Below, in pieces: positions 8,424 through 16,036 of a DNA stretch of 64,000 nucleotides. The first letter of the stretch is position 1; each line of letters begins with the position of its first letter. The position numbers were made by a program, and so were the translations under genes. The DNA comes from Streptomyces sp. Edi2 (lineage in GTDB: Bacteria; Actinomycetota; Actinomycetes; Streptomycetales; Streptomycetaceae), in contig NZ_JBEJGX010000003.1 of NCBI RefSeq assembly GCF_040253635.1, positions 4,799,501-4,863,500 on the forward strand, in the 5' to 3' direction. Below the pieces are notes generated by a model. That model saw only the letters and a program-made list of their open reading frames with translations, was not told where the DNA came from and did no database searches.

Positions 8424-9293
8424 ATGGACCCACGGAAGGAATTGAGTGAGTTCCTGCGCTCCCGGCGCGCCCGGCTGCGGCCGCAGGACGTCGGGCTGCC
8501 GCAGTACGGCGGGCGGCGCCGGGTGCCGGGGCTGCGCCGGGAGGAGCTGGCGCAGCTCGCCGGGGTGAGTGTGGCGTACTACATCCGTCTCGAACAGGGC
8601 CGCGGCCGCAATGTCTCGTCCGCCGTACTGGACGCCATCGCCACCGCCCTGCGGCTGACCCCCACCGAGCGCGATCACCTCACCCATCTCGCCCGCCCGG
8701 TCGCCCGCCGGATCCGCCCGGCCGCCCTCCCGCAACGGGTGCGCCCGGCGCTGCAGCAGCTGATCGACACGATGGAGTGCGTCCCCGCCTATGTCATCGG
8801 CCGGCGGCTGGACATCATCGGCTGGAACCGGCTCGCCTGCGCGCTGCTCGGCGACTTCGCCGCATTGCCGCCCGAGCGCCGCAATCTGGGCTGGCTGGTG
8901 TTCCTGGACCCGGCAGCACGCGCGCTCTACGAGGACTGGGACGCCAAAGCCACCGCTGTGGTCGGCTATTTGCGACGCGATGCCGGCCGTTACCCGGACG
9001 ACCCCGAAATGGCCTCGCTGATCGGCCGGCTCTCGCTCGGGAGCGCGGAATTCCGGCAGTTGTGGGCCGCCCACGAGGTGCAGGACAAGGGGTTCGGCAG
9101 CAAGGTCCTGCACCACCCGCTGGCCGGCCGGCTGACTCTGGCCTACGAGACCCTGACCCTGCCCGCCGACCCCGACCAGCAGGTGATCACCTACCACGCC
9201 GAACCGGGGTCGCGGTCGGCCGAAGCCCTCCGGATGCTGATGCCGGTGCTGACGTCGGATCAGGAGAAGACCACCGAACGGACCTTCAGCTGA
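8424..9293 (+). CDS. XRE-family regulator with MmyB-like ligand domain
   Basis: 289 residues from ATG 8424 ([18 protein letters not shown]). The helix-turn-helix is at about residues 10-80, with the signature [20 protein letters not shown] and [20 protein letters not shown]. The rest is the MmyB-type ligand-binding domain ([16 protein letters not shown]), which in this family binds fatty acids or similar ligands. An in-frame ATG at 8358 exists, but the familiar family N-terminus starts at 8424. It is divergent from the alcohol dehydrogenase and is its likely regulator. The last 34 bases overlap the end of the convergent secreted-protein gene. Confidence 0.88.
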   Translation: MDPRKELSEFLRSRRARLRPQDVGLPQYGGRRRVPGLRREELAQLAGVSVAYYIRLEQGRGRNVSSAVLDAIATALRLTPTERDHLTHLARPVARRIRPAALPQRVRPALQQLIDTMECVPAYVIGRRLDIIGWNRLACALLGDFAALPPERRNLGWLVFLDPAARALYEDWDAKATAVVGYLRRDAGRYPDDPEMASLIGRLSLGSAEFRQLWAAHEVQDKGFGSKVLHHPLAGRLTLAYETLTLPADPDQQVITYHAEPGSRSAEALRMLMPVLTSDQEKTTERTFS

Positions 9294-9607
9294 TCCGAGG
9301 CGTGACCGCCGTTCGGCCGGAGGCTGAAGTGGTCGCCGGTGCAGTCGGAGCCCGTGAAGGCCGTGGCGACGGATGAGGTGTAGTTCTTCGGGGTGTGGGC
9401 GGGCTGGACGGCGGGGTCGGTCACCTCGGGGAGGGCGAGGCACGCCCGGCTCGGCGGGTCGGCGAGCAGGCCCACGTGCGGGGTGCCGGTGGAGTCGGTG
9501 TACACGTAGGTGAAGGGGCCGGTGGCCGCTCCGGCCGAGGCGGTGGGCAGGGCCAGGGCGAGCGCGAGGGCGCCGACGGCGGTGGCGACGGTGTGGCAAA
9601 GACGCAT
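9260..9607 (-). CDS. Small secreted protein of unknown function
   Basis: 115 residues from ATG 9607, which has AAAGGGA at a proper distance; an in-frame ATG at 9625 is too close to its purine run. A clear signal peptide (MRLCHTVATAVGALALALAL, cleavage near SAGAA) precedes a short mature domain with three cysteines (SRACLALPE, GSDCTGDHF) and no known motif. It ends by overlapping the 3' end of the convergent XRE gene by 34 bp, so antisense contact between the two mRNAs is expected. No homologous family is recognised. Confidence 0.7.
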   Translation of the reverse strand: MRLCHTVATAVGALALALALPTASAGAATGPFTYVYTDSTGTPHVGLLADPPSRACLALPEVTDPAVQPAHTPKNYTSSVATAFTGSDCTGDHFSLRPNGGHASDQLKVRSVVFS

Positions 9608-9790
9608 GGGGATATTCCCTTTCATTCCTTTTCTTGTGGAATGTCTGTTTCCCGGGTGTGCGTCGGCTGATGTCCGTAGTCACACGAAGGAGTTCTGCGC
9701 GATCCGGATGAGCGGCGTCCCGGGGCCCGCCGGTCGCTGTCTTCCGGGGCCGGAGTTCGTCCGAGGCGGGCGGGGCCGGGGAGGCAGGTC

Positions 9791-10360
9791 CTACGGGTGC
9801 CGGCGTGCCCCGCTCCGCTCCTGCAGTACGCCGGCGATCCGCTCGCACCACGCGCGGGTCTCCCGTTCGAAGCCGAGGCCGCGCAGACAGGTCAGATACG
9901 GGCCGATCCGGTCGCCGCTGACCAGGAACTCCGCCTCGTCCCTGCCGCCGCGCAGCCGGGTCAGCAGCTGGTCGAAGATCTCGGCCTTGGCGGCGGCGAC
10001 CCGTGCCCGCTCCCGCAGCTGCTCGATCACCGGCGCGGCGTCGATCCGGTCCACGGCCTGCACCTTGACCAGTAGATCGTCACGGATGAACGAGGGCTTG
10101 GACGCGGCCGCGGCGAACCGCTCCAGCTCGGCCAGGCCCTCGTCGGTGACGTGGAACAGCCGCTTGTTGGGCCGGGTCTCCTGGACCACCTGGCGGCCGG
10201 TGATCAGCCCCTGCGCCTCCAGCTTGGCCAGCTCCGTATAGAGCTGCTGCGGCAGCGCGTGCCAGAAGTTGGCGACACCGGCATCGAACGCCTTGGCCAG
10301 TTGATAGCCGCTGTACTCGCCGTCCAGCAGTGCTGCCAGCACCGCGTGCTTGAGCGCCAT
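9791..10360 (-). CDS. PadR-family transcriptional regulator
   Basis: 189 residues from ATG 10360 (MALKHAVLAALLDGEYSGYQ); a GTG 12 bases upstream is also possible. The N-terminal winged helix (residues 1-85) contains LAKAFDAG, QQLYTELAKLEAQGLI and the wing KRLFHVTDEGLAEL; the C-terminal half is the helical dimerisation domain of the longer (Vir-type) PadR proteins. Divergent from the SnoaL-like gene at 10491. A perfect 14-bp AT-rich palindrome lies between the two starts, so autoregulation and control of the neighbour are likely. Confidence 0.88.
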   Translation of the reverse strand: MALKHAVLAALLDGEYSGYQLAKAFDAGVANFWHALPQQLYTELAKLEAQGLITGRQVVQETRPNKRLFHVTDEGLAELERFAAAASKPSFIRDDLLVKVQAVDRIDAAPVIEQLRERARVAAAKAEIFDQLLTRLRGGRDEAEFLVSGDRIGPYLTCLRGLGFERETRAWCERIAGVLQERSGARRHP

Positions 10361-10391
10361 GTCCTCGGGCACCTCTTCCCATACTCAAGAA

Positions 10392-10405
10392 TATGATTAA
10401 TCATA
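10392..10405. promoter_or_regulatory. Palindrome, probable PadR operator
   Basis: TATGATTAATCATA is a perfect 14-bp palindrome in an AT-rich island of otherwise GC-rich DNA, 32 bp from the PadR start codon and 86 bp from the divergent SnoaL-like start. The position and symmetry fit a PadR dimer site shared by both promoters. Confidence 0.6.
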
Positions 10406-10490
10406 GTCGTGACTAGCAGCGTGAACCAGGAGCCTGAGAGGCACCGGGCGGGCCGGGTGGTCTGCCCGGCCGGAGCGAGGAGGAAGAGCG

Positions 10491-10922
10491 ATGGGGACGA
10501 CGGCGGACCGCTTCAAGGCGGCGGTGGAGGCAGGGGATCTCGACGGGGTGGAGGAGCTGTTCACCGAGGATGTGCGCCTGTACAGCCCGGTGAAGTTCAC
10601 GCCCTTCGAGGGGCGGCCGATGGTGCTCGGGCTGTTCGGGGTGCTGCTGCGGACGTTCCAGGACTTCCGTTACGTCGGCGAGCTCGAGGGCAGCGCCCAG
10701 ACGGCGGCGGGGCCGGACGGCGGCTCCGCCGACTCGACGGTCCTGATCTTCCGGGCCACCGTGAACGGCAAGCAGATCCACGGCATCGATCTGCTGCAGT
10801 TCGACGAGGCGGGCCGGATCAAGGAGTTCACGGTGATGGTGCGGCCGCAGTCCGCGGTGCAGGCACTGGGGGAGGCCGTGCTGGCCGGGCTGGTCGAGGA
10901 CGGGCTGGTGCCCCGGCCGTAG
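10491..10922 (+). CDS. SnoaL-like / NTF2-fold protein
   Basis: 143 residues with the NTF2-like pattern: N-terminal helices (TADRFKAAVEAGDLDGVEEL), the strand FTEDVRLYSP, and later strands GKQIHGIDLLQFDEAGRIKE. These small cone-shaped proteins act as isomerases, cyclases or binding proteins; no catalytic residues can be assigned. An AGGAAGAGCG run precedes the ATG. It is divergent from the PadR gene and probably repressed by it. The following TetR gene is convergent (22 bp gap), with no terminator hairpin visible between them. Confidence 0.8.
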   Translation: MGTTADRFKAAVEAGDLDGVEELFTEDVRLYSPVKFTPFEGRPMVLGLFGVLLRTFQDFRYVGELEGSAQTAAGPDGGSADSTVLIFRATVNGKQIHGIDLLQFDEAGRIKEFTVMVRPQSAVQALGEAVLAGLVEDGLVPRP

Positions 10923-10944
10923 GCCGCCGGCTGACCGCCGTCGT

Positions 10945-11676
10945 TCAGCCTTCGATGAGCCGCTGGAGGGCGGGCGCGTAGAGGTCGGCGAGCCGTTCGG
11001 GCGGGGCCTGGGAGGCGGCGCCGGTGCGGTGGATGCTGAGGGTGGCGCCCAGGCCGATCAGCTGGGCGGCGATCAGCTCGGCCCGGAGGGCGGCGTCCGG
11101 GCCGGTGAGCAGGGTGGCGAGCCGGTCGGTGATCTGCTCCTGGAACCGGTCGCGCAGCAGCGAGCGTTCGTCGCTGATGCCCAGGGAGAAGACGACGCGC
11201 AGCAGCGGATCGCCCTGCTGGGCGCGGCGTTGGCCGACGAGGGTGTGCACCATGTGCCGGCCGAGCTCCGGAAGCGGTGCGGTGAACAGTGCATCGGCCG
11301 CCGGGCCGAAGTCGGCCACGGCGCCGAAGAGCTGTTCCTTGCTGCCGAACCGCTTGACGATCAGTGAGGCGCTCACCCCCGCGTCGGCCGCGATCCCGCG
11401 CAGCGTGACCTCGGCGTACGGGCGCAGGGCGAAGGCCCGCCGGGCGGCGCGCAGGATGGCAGCGCGGCCGGTGCCGGGGTCGGGGTCGGTGCCAGGGTCG
11501 GACATGGGGCTCGGTTCCGTGCCGGTGGCGGTCATGGCGCCCCGTTCCGTACCGGTGCCGTCGGCGGGGCTCGTCCCGGGGGCGTTCGCGGGTGTCGGGA
11601 CGGTGGCCGGGCCCGGGCGTCCCGGGTGTCCCGTGCCTTCCGGTGCGGCTGCGGCGGCCTCGGCCTGAGCGGTCAT
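10945..11676 (-). CDS. TetR-family regulator coupled to MFS exporter
   Basis: 243 residues. ATG 11676 overlaps the MFS stop as ATGA, so it is translated with the exporter. An unusual disordered Pro/Gly/Thr-rich extension of about 65 residues precedes the TetR domain (AAILRAARRAFALRPYAEVT, then GIAADAGVSASLIVKRFGSK). A later in-frame ATG (MSDPGTDPDPGTG) could give a normal-length protein. The C-terminal domain is that of the TetR_C_17-like group. It most likely represses the MFS gene; a long dyad lies in front of that gene. Confidence 0.85.
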   Translation of the reverse strand: MTAQAEAAAAAPEGTGHPGRPGPATVPTPANAPGTSPADGTGTERGAMTATGTEPSPMSDPGTDPDPGTGRAAILRAARRAFALRPYAEVTLRGIAADAGVSASLIVKRFGSKEQLFGAVADFGPAADALFTAPLPELGRHMVHTLVGQRRAQQGDPLLRVVFSLGISDERSLLRDRFQEQITDRLATLLTGPDAALRAELIAAQLIGLGATLSIHRTGAASQAPPERLADLYAPALQRLIEG

Positions 11677-13172
11677 GCGTCCTCCTGGGTGAGCGCCGTC
11701 CGCGCCGGCGGGGCCGGTCGCCGGACCTGCCCGACCGTACCGGCCGGCGGCGGTGTGCGGCCCCCCGGCAGGCACAGCGTGACGGCGAGGGCGAGCAGCG
11801 CGGCGGCGCCGGCGATGAGGAAGACCAGCAGGTACGCATGGAGGGTCGGGGCGGTCCGGCCGCCCGCCTGGAAGGTGACATTGGTCAGTACGGCGGCGAC
11901 CGCCGCGCTGCAGAACGCCTGCCCCACCGAACGCATCAGCGTGTTGAGGCCGTTGGCCGCCCCGGTCTCACCGGCCGGCACCGCGCGCATCACGAGCGCG
12001 GGCAGCGCGGAGTAGCCGAGCGCGGTGCCCGCGGACACCACCGTCGCCCCCGCGATGATCATCCACAGCTGATGACTGGTGAAGAACCGCACCACATACC
12101 CCACCGCCATCAGCGCGGCGGCCAGCGCCAGGGTGACCTTCGGCCCGTGCTTCGCCGAGATCCGCGCGGACACCGGCGACAGCGCCACCATCGACAGCCC
12201 GCCCGGCAGCAGGCACAGACCGCTGACCACGAGGGAAGCGCCCAGCCCGTATCCGGTGCTCCGCGGCTCCTGCACCATCTGCGCCGTGGCCAGCGAGTTG
12301 GCGTAGAAAGCGAAGCCGATCAGCAGGGCGGCGAGGTTCGTCAGCAGCACCGCGGGCCGGGCCGAGACCCGCAGATCGACCATCGGCGACACGCAGCGCA
12401 GTTCGTAGGCGCCCCAGGCCAGGCCGGTCAGCACGGCCGCGACGAGCAGTCCGAGGGTGCGCGCGGAGGCCCAGCCCCAGCCGGCGCCCTGGGTCACGGC
12501 GAGCAGCAGGAAGCTCAGCGAAACGGTCAGGCCGAGCGTGCCCAGGACGTCGAAGCGGCCACGCGAGCGCAGCGGCGATTCGGGCACGCAGCTCAGCACC
12601 AGCACGACGTCCAGCAGCCCGAGGGCCGCCGAGACCCAGAACATGGTGTGCCAGTCGGAGTGCTCGATGACCAGCGCGGCGATCGGCAGTCCGACCGCGG
12701 CGCCGATGCCGAGCGTGGAACTCATCAGCGCGACCGAGGACAGCACCCGCGCCGGCGGCAGCTCGTCGCGCATGATGCTGATGCCGAGCGGCACCACCGC
12801 GAGCGCCGCGCCCTGCAGGGCCCGCCCCGCGATCAGCACCCCGATCTGTGAGCTGACGGCGCACAGCACGGAGCCGAGCACCAGGACTCCGAGGGAGGCC
12901 AGCAGCACCCGGCGTTTGCCGTACATGTCGCCGACCCTGCCGAGGACGGGGGTGCAGATCGCGCCGGTCAGCAGGGTGACGGTGACCAGCCAGCTCGCGG
13001 CGGCCGGGGTGGCGCCGGTGAGCTGGGGGATGTGCGGCAGCAGCGGTACGACGAGCGTCTGCATGACGGCCACGACGACACCGCAGAAGGCGAGGACGCC
13101 GACGAGTGCGCGCGGGTGGCCGGCGCCGCCGGGTGCGGCGGTCTCGACGGGCTCGGGTATCGCTGCGGGCAT
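11673..13172 (-). CDS. MFS drug-efflux transporter (DHA2-like)
   Basis: 499 residues from ATG 13172, with CGGAGAACC directly upstream; an earlier in-frame ATG at 13214 would place the start inside the operator dyad. About 14 TM helices are seen, beginning ALVGVLAFCGVVVAVMQTLV. The motif GRVGDMYGKRRVLL is the MFS loop 2-3 signature and the layout fits proton-driven drug antiporters. Substrate unknown. The TetR regulator overlaps its stop codon by 4 bp, making a two-gene operon, probably induced when a ligand releases TetR. Confidence 0.88.
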   Translation of the reverse strand: MPAAIPEPVETAAPGGAGHPRALVGVLAFCGVVVAVMQTLVVPLLPHIPQLTGATPAAASWLVTVTLLTGAICTPVLGRVGDMYGKRRVLLASLGVLVLGSVLCAVSSQIGVLIAGRALQGAALAVVPLGISIMRDELPPARVLSSVALMSSTLGIGAAVGLPIAALVIEHSDWHTMFWVSAALGLLDVVLVLSCVPESPLRSRGRFDVLGTLGLTVSLSFLLLAVTQGAGWGWASARTLGLLVAAVLTGLAWGAYELRCVSPMVDLRVSARPAVLLTNLAALLIGFAFYANSLATAQMVQEPRSTGYGLGASLVVSGLCLLPGGLSMVALSPVSARISAKHGPKVTLALAAALMAVGYVVRFFTSHQLWMIIAGATVVSAGTALGYSALPALVMRAVPAGETGAANGLNTLMRSVGQAFCSAAVAAVLTNVTFQAGGRTAPTLHAYLLVFLIAGAAALLALAVTLCLPGGRTPPPAGTVGQVRRPAPPARTALTQEDA

Positions 13173-13204
13173 GGTTCTCCGTAGGGCGCGGCGGAACGGC
13201 GGAC

Positions 13205-13252
13205 AGGGGTGCACGGGCGTTCACCCCCAAGGGTAAACGTCTGTGCACCCCT
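13205..13252. promoter_or_regulatory. 48-bp dyad in front of MFS-tetR operon (probable TetR operator)
   Basis: A near-palindrome centred at 13228/13229: outer arms AGGGGTGCAC and GTGCACCCCT are perfect (10 bp), and inner halves CGTTCACCC and GGGTAAACG match at 8 of 9. Of the 24 base pairs in the dyad 19 match. It ends 33 bp upstream of the MFS start codon, where a repressor would block the promoter. Confidence 0.65.
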
Positions 13253-13392
13253 CTCGCATGCCGAACCGGGGCCGCCGGGTCCCCTCCGGCGAACCGGGTC
13301 CGCCAGGTCCCCTCCGGCGGATTCGGGCCGGGGCGGACCGGACCGGACCGGATCGGGTCCGGTCAGGCCGGACCGGTCCCGTGGCCCGTCGG

Positions 13393-13608
13393 CTAGACCC
13401 GCCCCGCCCGGTCCGCCTGCTCGACCGAGATCGCCGCGGCCGGGCAGATGGCCACTGCCTCATGGACCGCGTCATGGAGCCCGGCCGGCGGTTCGGCATC
13501 GAGGAGTACGACGATGCCGTCCTCCTCGCGCTGGTCGAACACCTCCGGTGCGGACAGCACACAGCTTCCGGCGCCGCAGCACTTCTCCTGGTCAATGTGT
13601 ACGCGCAT
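13393..13608 (-). CDS. Ferredoxin, 3Fe-4S type, partner of P450
   Basis: 71 residues from ATG 13608, with GGGGAGAACC upstream. The short acidic protein has a Cys-x5-Cys motif (KCCGAGSCVLSAPEVFDQ) and a distal Cys-Pro (AICPAAAI), the arrangement of the one-cluster ferredoxins that feed electrons to CYP105-type P450s. It lies 137 bp downstream of the P450 gene on the same strand, so a shared transcript and electron-transfer partnership are likely. Pro/Val/Arg-rich repetitive DNA fills the gap. Confidence 0.88.
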   Translation of the reverse strand: MRVHIDQEKCCGAGSCVLSAPEVFDQREEDGIVVLLDAEPPAGLHDAVHEAVAICPAAAISVEQADRAGRV

Positions 13609-13745
13609 GGTTCTCCCCACGATGGGCCGCCGGGCTGCTGAGGGCCGTGGGCGGACGGGCTGGACAGGTTGGACGGGCCGGACGGGCTGGTCGGGATGAC
13701 GGATGGTCCGAAAGGCCGGAGGGGGCCGGTGACGGAACGGAGGGC

Positions 13746-14984
13746 TCACCACGCGACCGGCAGAGCGTGCACCCCGTAGATCCCCATGTCGTGACGGAAC
13801 CGGACGTCCTCGAAGGGGATGGCGAGCCGCAGGTCAGGCAGGCGGCGCAGCAGTGTCTCGACGGCGATCTGCAGTTCCACCCGGGCGAGCGGCTGGCCCA
13901 GGCACTGGTGGACGCCGAAGCCGAAGGCGACATGACGCCGGGCATCGCGGCCGACATCGAGTGCGTCGCCCCCGGGGAAGACGCCGTCGTCACGGTTGGC
14001 GGAGTTGAGGGTGCACAGCACGCCCTCGCCGGCCCGGATGGTGCGGCCGCCGACCGTGACCTCCTCGGTGGCGACCCGCGGGAGACCGTTGTGGACGATC
14101 GTCAGATAGCGCAGCAGCTCCTCGACGGCCCCCTTGATCAGCGAGGGGTCCGCGCGCAGCCGCTTCAGCTGGTCGGGGTTGCGCAGCAGGGCGAGGGTGG
14201 ACAGCGCGGTCATGTTGGCGGTGGTCTCATGGCCCGCGATCAGCAACAGCCGCCCCATGGAGGCGATTTCCTCGTCGTCGAGGTCACCGCGGGCGACCAG
14301 CCGGCTGACGATGCCGTCGTCCGGCGCGCTCCTTTTGGACTCGGCGAGCCGGGTCAGATAGCGCCGCAGATCCTCCTGCGCGCCACGCACCTCCTCGGCT
14401 GTCGACCGGAGGCTGAGCAGCAGGCTGCTGCGTTCCTGGAAGAACTCGTGGTCGTCATACGGGACGCCGAGCAGCAGGCAGATCACCAGGGACGGCAGCG
14501 GCAGCGCGAATTCGGCCACCAGATCGGCCGAGTTGCGCCCCGTGGTCATCCGGTCGAGCAGGTCGTCGGTGAGGCGCTGCACCTCGGGGCGCATCGCCTC
14601 CACCTTCTTCACCATGAAGTCGGCGGTGAGCATCCGGCGCAGCCGCGCATGCTCGGGGTCGTCCTGGCGGATGAAGGTCGGTTTGACGGTGGCGAGTTCC
14701 CGGCCGCCCGCGGTGAGGAAGGGGAATCCCGGCCGGGTTGCGTCGGCGCTGAACCGCGGGTCGCCCAGCACCTCCCGTACGTCCTGATGCCGGGTCACCA
14801 GCCAACAGGCGGAGCCGTCCCAGAGCGTGGCCCGGGCGATCGGCTCCTCCCGGCGGGCCCGCTCTACGCCGGGCGCGGGATCGAAGGGGCAGCCTTCGGC
14901 CCGGGCGGCCGGGACGGCAAGGGGGGCGAGGCCTGCGTCCGGGCCGGTGCCGTGCTCCGCCTCGGTACGTTCTGCAGTCGTCAT
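13746..14984 (-). CDS. Cytochrome P450, CYP105-like
   Basis: 412 residues from ATG 14984, a normal bacterial P450 length. The I-helix oxygen-binding motif AGHETTANM, the K-helix ExxR (EELLRYLT) and the heme loop AFGFGVHQCLG with its cysteine thiolate are all intact. The C-terminal pattern resembles CYP105 enzymes, which oxidise xenobiotics or secondary metabolites; the substrate cannot be inferred. The adjacent ferredoxin is the probable redox partner. The MarR gene at 15334 is divergent, and a dyad lies between them, so induction by a MarR ligand is plausible. Confidence 0.9.
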   Translation of the reverse strand: MTTAERTEAEHGTGPDAGLAPLAVPAARAEGCPFDPAPGVERARREEPIARATLWDGSACWLVTRHQDVREVLGDPRFSADATRPGFPFLTAGGRELATVKPTFIRQDDPEHARLRRMLTADFMVKKVEAMRPEVQRLTDDLLDRMTTGRNSADLVAEFALPLPSLVICLLLGVPYDDHEFFQERSSLLLSLRSTAEEVRGAQEDLRRYLTRLAESKRSAPDDGIVSRLVARGDLDDEEIASMGRLLLIAGHETTANMTALSTLALLRNPDQLKRLRADPSLIKGAVEELLRYLTIVHNGLPRVATEEVTVGGRTIRAGEGVLCTLNSANRDDGVFPGGDALDVGRDARRHVAFGFGVHQCLGQPLARVELQIAVETLLRRLPDLRLAIPFEDVRFRHDMGIYGVHALPVAW

Positions 14985-15333
14985 GCGGCTGGTCCTTCCA
15001 CGATCGGGACACGGCACTGCCGTGGCGAACGGTGCGGGTAGCGCTTTTCCTCGACGGGCTCTGCGAACTCGGTCAACCACTCGCTCGGTAGCCACTCGGT
15101 AACCACCTCGGCAGCCACCGTGACCAGCAGGAATCACGGTCACCGAGGGGGCTCCCCTTCTAGTTACCTAACTTAAGCAAGTAAGTTGTTCACACGTTAA
15201 CTCATCGCGAACGGGGGAGGAAAGAGGTGATCAAGGCGCCCCCGAGGTTGGCTCAAACCGAGCGGACGCGCGCCCTCGGAACGACGTGCCACAGGGCGGA
15301 TCCGGGCACCCCAAGGGCAGCTAAAGTGCCTGC
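14985..15333. other. P450 / MarR intergenic region
   Basis: About 350 bases. The left part is GC-rich without signals; the part from 15160 to 15210 is AT-rich (TAGTTACCTAACTTAAGC and following) and holds the dyad described separately. No ORF with family resemblance was found. Confidence 0.5.
15170..15187. promoter_or_regulatory. Inverted repeat, probable MarR operator
   Basis: AACTTA and TAAGTT flank a 6-base centre inside an AT-rich patch between the divergent P450 and MarR genes. MarR dimers typically bind 16-20 bp dyads of this sort. It is 147 bp from the MarR start and 186 bp from the P450 start. Confidence 0.5.
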
Positions 15334-15864
15334 ATGCCGGACCCCGGAAGAGACCAGGACCCCATCGCCGCACTGCAAAGAGTGCTGGCCACGCTGTCCT
15401 ACCTGCTCACCCGCTCCCGGGCGCACGAACGCCAGGCGGCCGAGGCGGGAGTCACGGCGGCGCGCTCCGATCTCTGGCTGCTGATGGCTCTGGAGGACAG
15501 CGGCGGGGTCAGCAGGGTCGGCGACCTGGCCGCACTGCTGATGGTCGAGCCTCCTCATGTCACCCGCCAGATCAGCCAGTTGGAGTCCCAGGACCTGGTC
15601 GAACGGACCCCGGACTCCGCCGACCGCCGGGCCCGGAAGGTGGCGATCACGCCCCACGGCAAGGCTGTCCTGGGCCGACTCCAGGACACCAGCCAGGCCG
15701 GTCTCCACGAGGCGCTGGCCGGCTTCGACGACGCCGATGTCGCCACCACCGTCGCCGTGCTTAACCATCTGGTGTCCCACGCCCGCCACAAGCACATGGC
15801 GGAAGACCGGCCGCGGGGGCGGGGGTGCGAGCGGGACGGAAACGTCAGCGGGGCGGGGAGGTGA
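15334..15864 (+). CDS. MarR-family transcriptional regulator
   Basis: 176 residues. The winged helix lies in the middle: ARSDLWLLMALEDSGGVSRV, DLAALLMVEPPHVTRQISQL, then the wing SADRRARKVAITPHGKAV with the DxR motif characteristic of MarR. Flanking helices form the dimer interface. The last 15 codons run into a tandem 16-bp repeat region. It is divergent from the P450-ferredoxin operon and is its candidate regulator. Confidence 0.87.
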   Translation: MPDPGRDQDPIAALQRVLATLSYLLTRSRAHERQAAEAGVTAARSDLWLLMALEDSGGVSRVGDLAALLMVEPPHVTRQISQLESQDLVERTPDSADRRARKVAITPHGKAVLGRLQDTSQAGLHEALAGFDDADVATTVAVLNHLVSHARHKHMAEDRPRGRGCERDGNVSGAGR

Positions 15865-15904
15865 GCGGGGTGGAAACGTCAGCGGGGTGGAAACGTCAGC
15901 GGGG
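15838..15904. repeat. Three copies of GGAAACGTCAGCGGGG
   Basis: The 16-mer starts at 15838, 15872 and 15889; the last two are spaced 17 bp. The first copy codes for the end of the MarR protein, so the repeat arose over the gene's 3' edge. It abuts a larger nested inverted repeat. Confidence 0.85.
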
Positions 15905-16009
15905 ATCAAGCAGGGAGCGGGGAGAGGCGAACCGGGTGGGGCCCAGGGGTTTCCTCCCCCTGGGCCCCACCAAGCTCAGGAGCCGTTCCTCGCTCCCGGC
16001 TTGATCCCC
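15901..16009. repeat. Nested inverted repeat enclosing a terminator
   Basis: Outer arms 15901-15919 (GGGGATCAAGCAGGGAGCG) and 15991-16009 are inverted copies matching at 18 of 19 positions, 109 bp end to end, with a second perfect 15-bp hairpin in the middle. The whole could fold into a long bulged cruciform. It looks like a small palindromic element rather than a simple terminator. Confidence 0.75.
15935..15971. terminator. Bidirectional terminator between marR-type gene and flotillin operon
   Basis: Perfect 15-bp stem (GGTGGGGCCCAGGGG with its complement) and a 7-base loop TTTCCTC, placed between convergent genes. Confidence 0.85.
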
Positions 16010-16036
16010 GCTCGCTGCCGGCTCCCCGCTCGGTCG

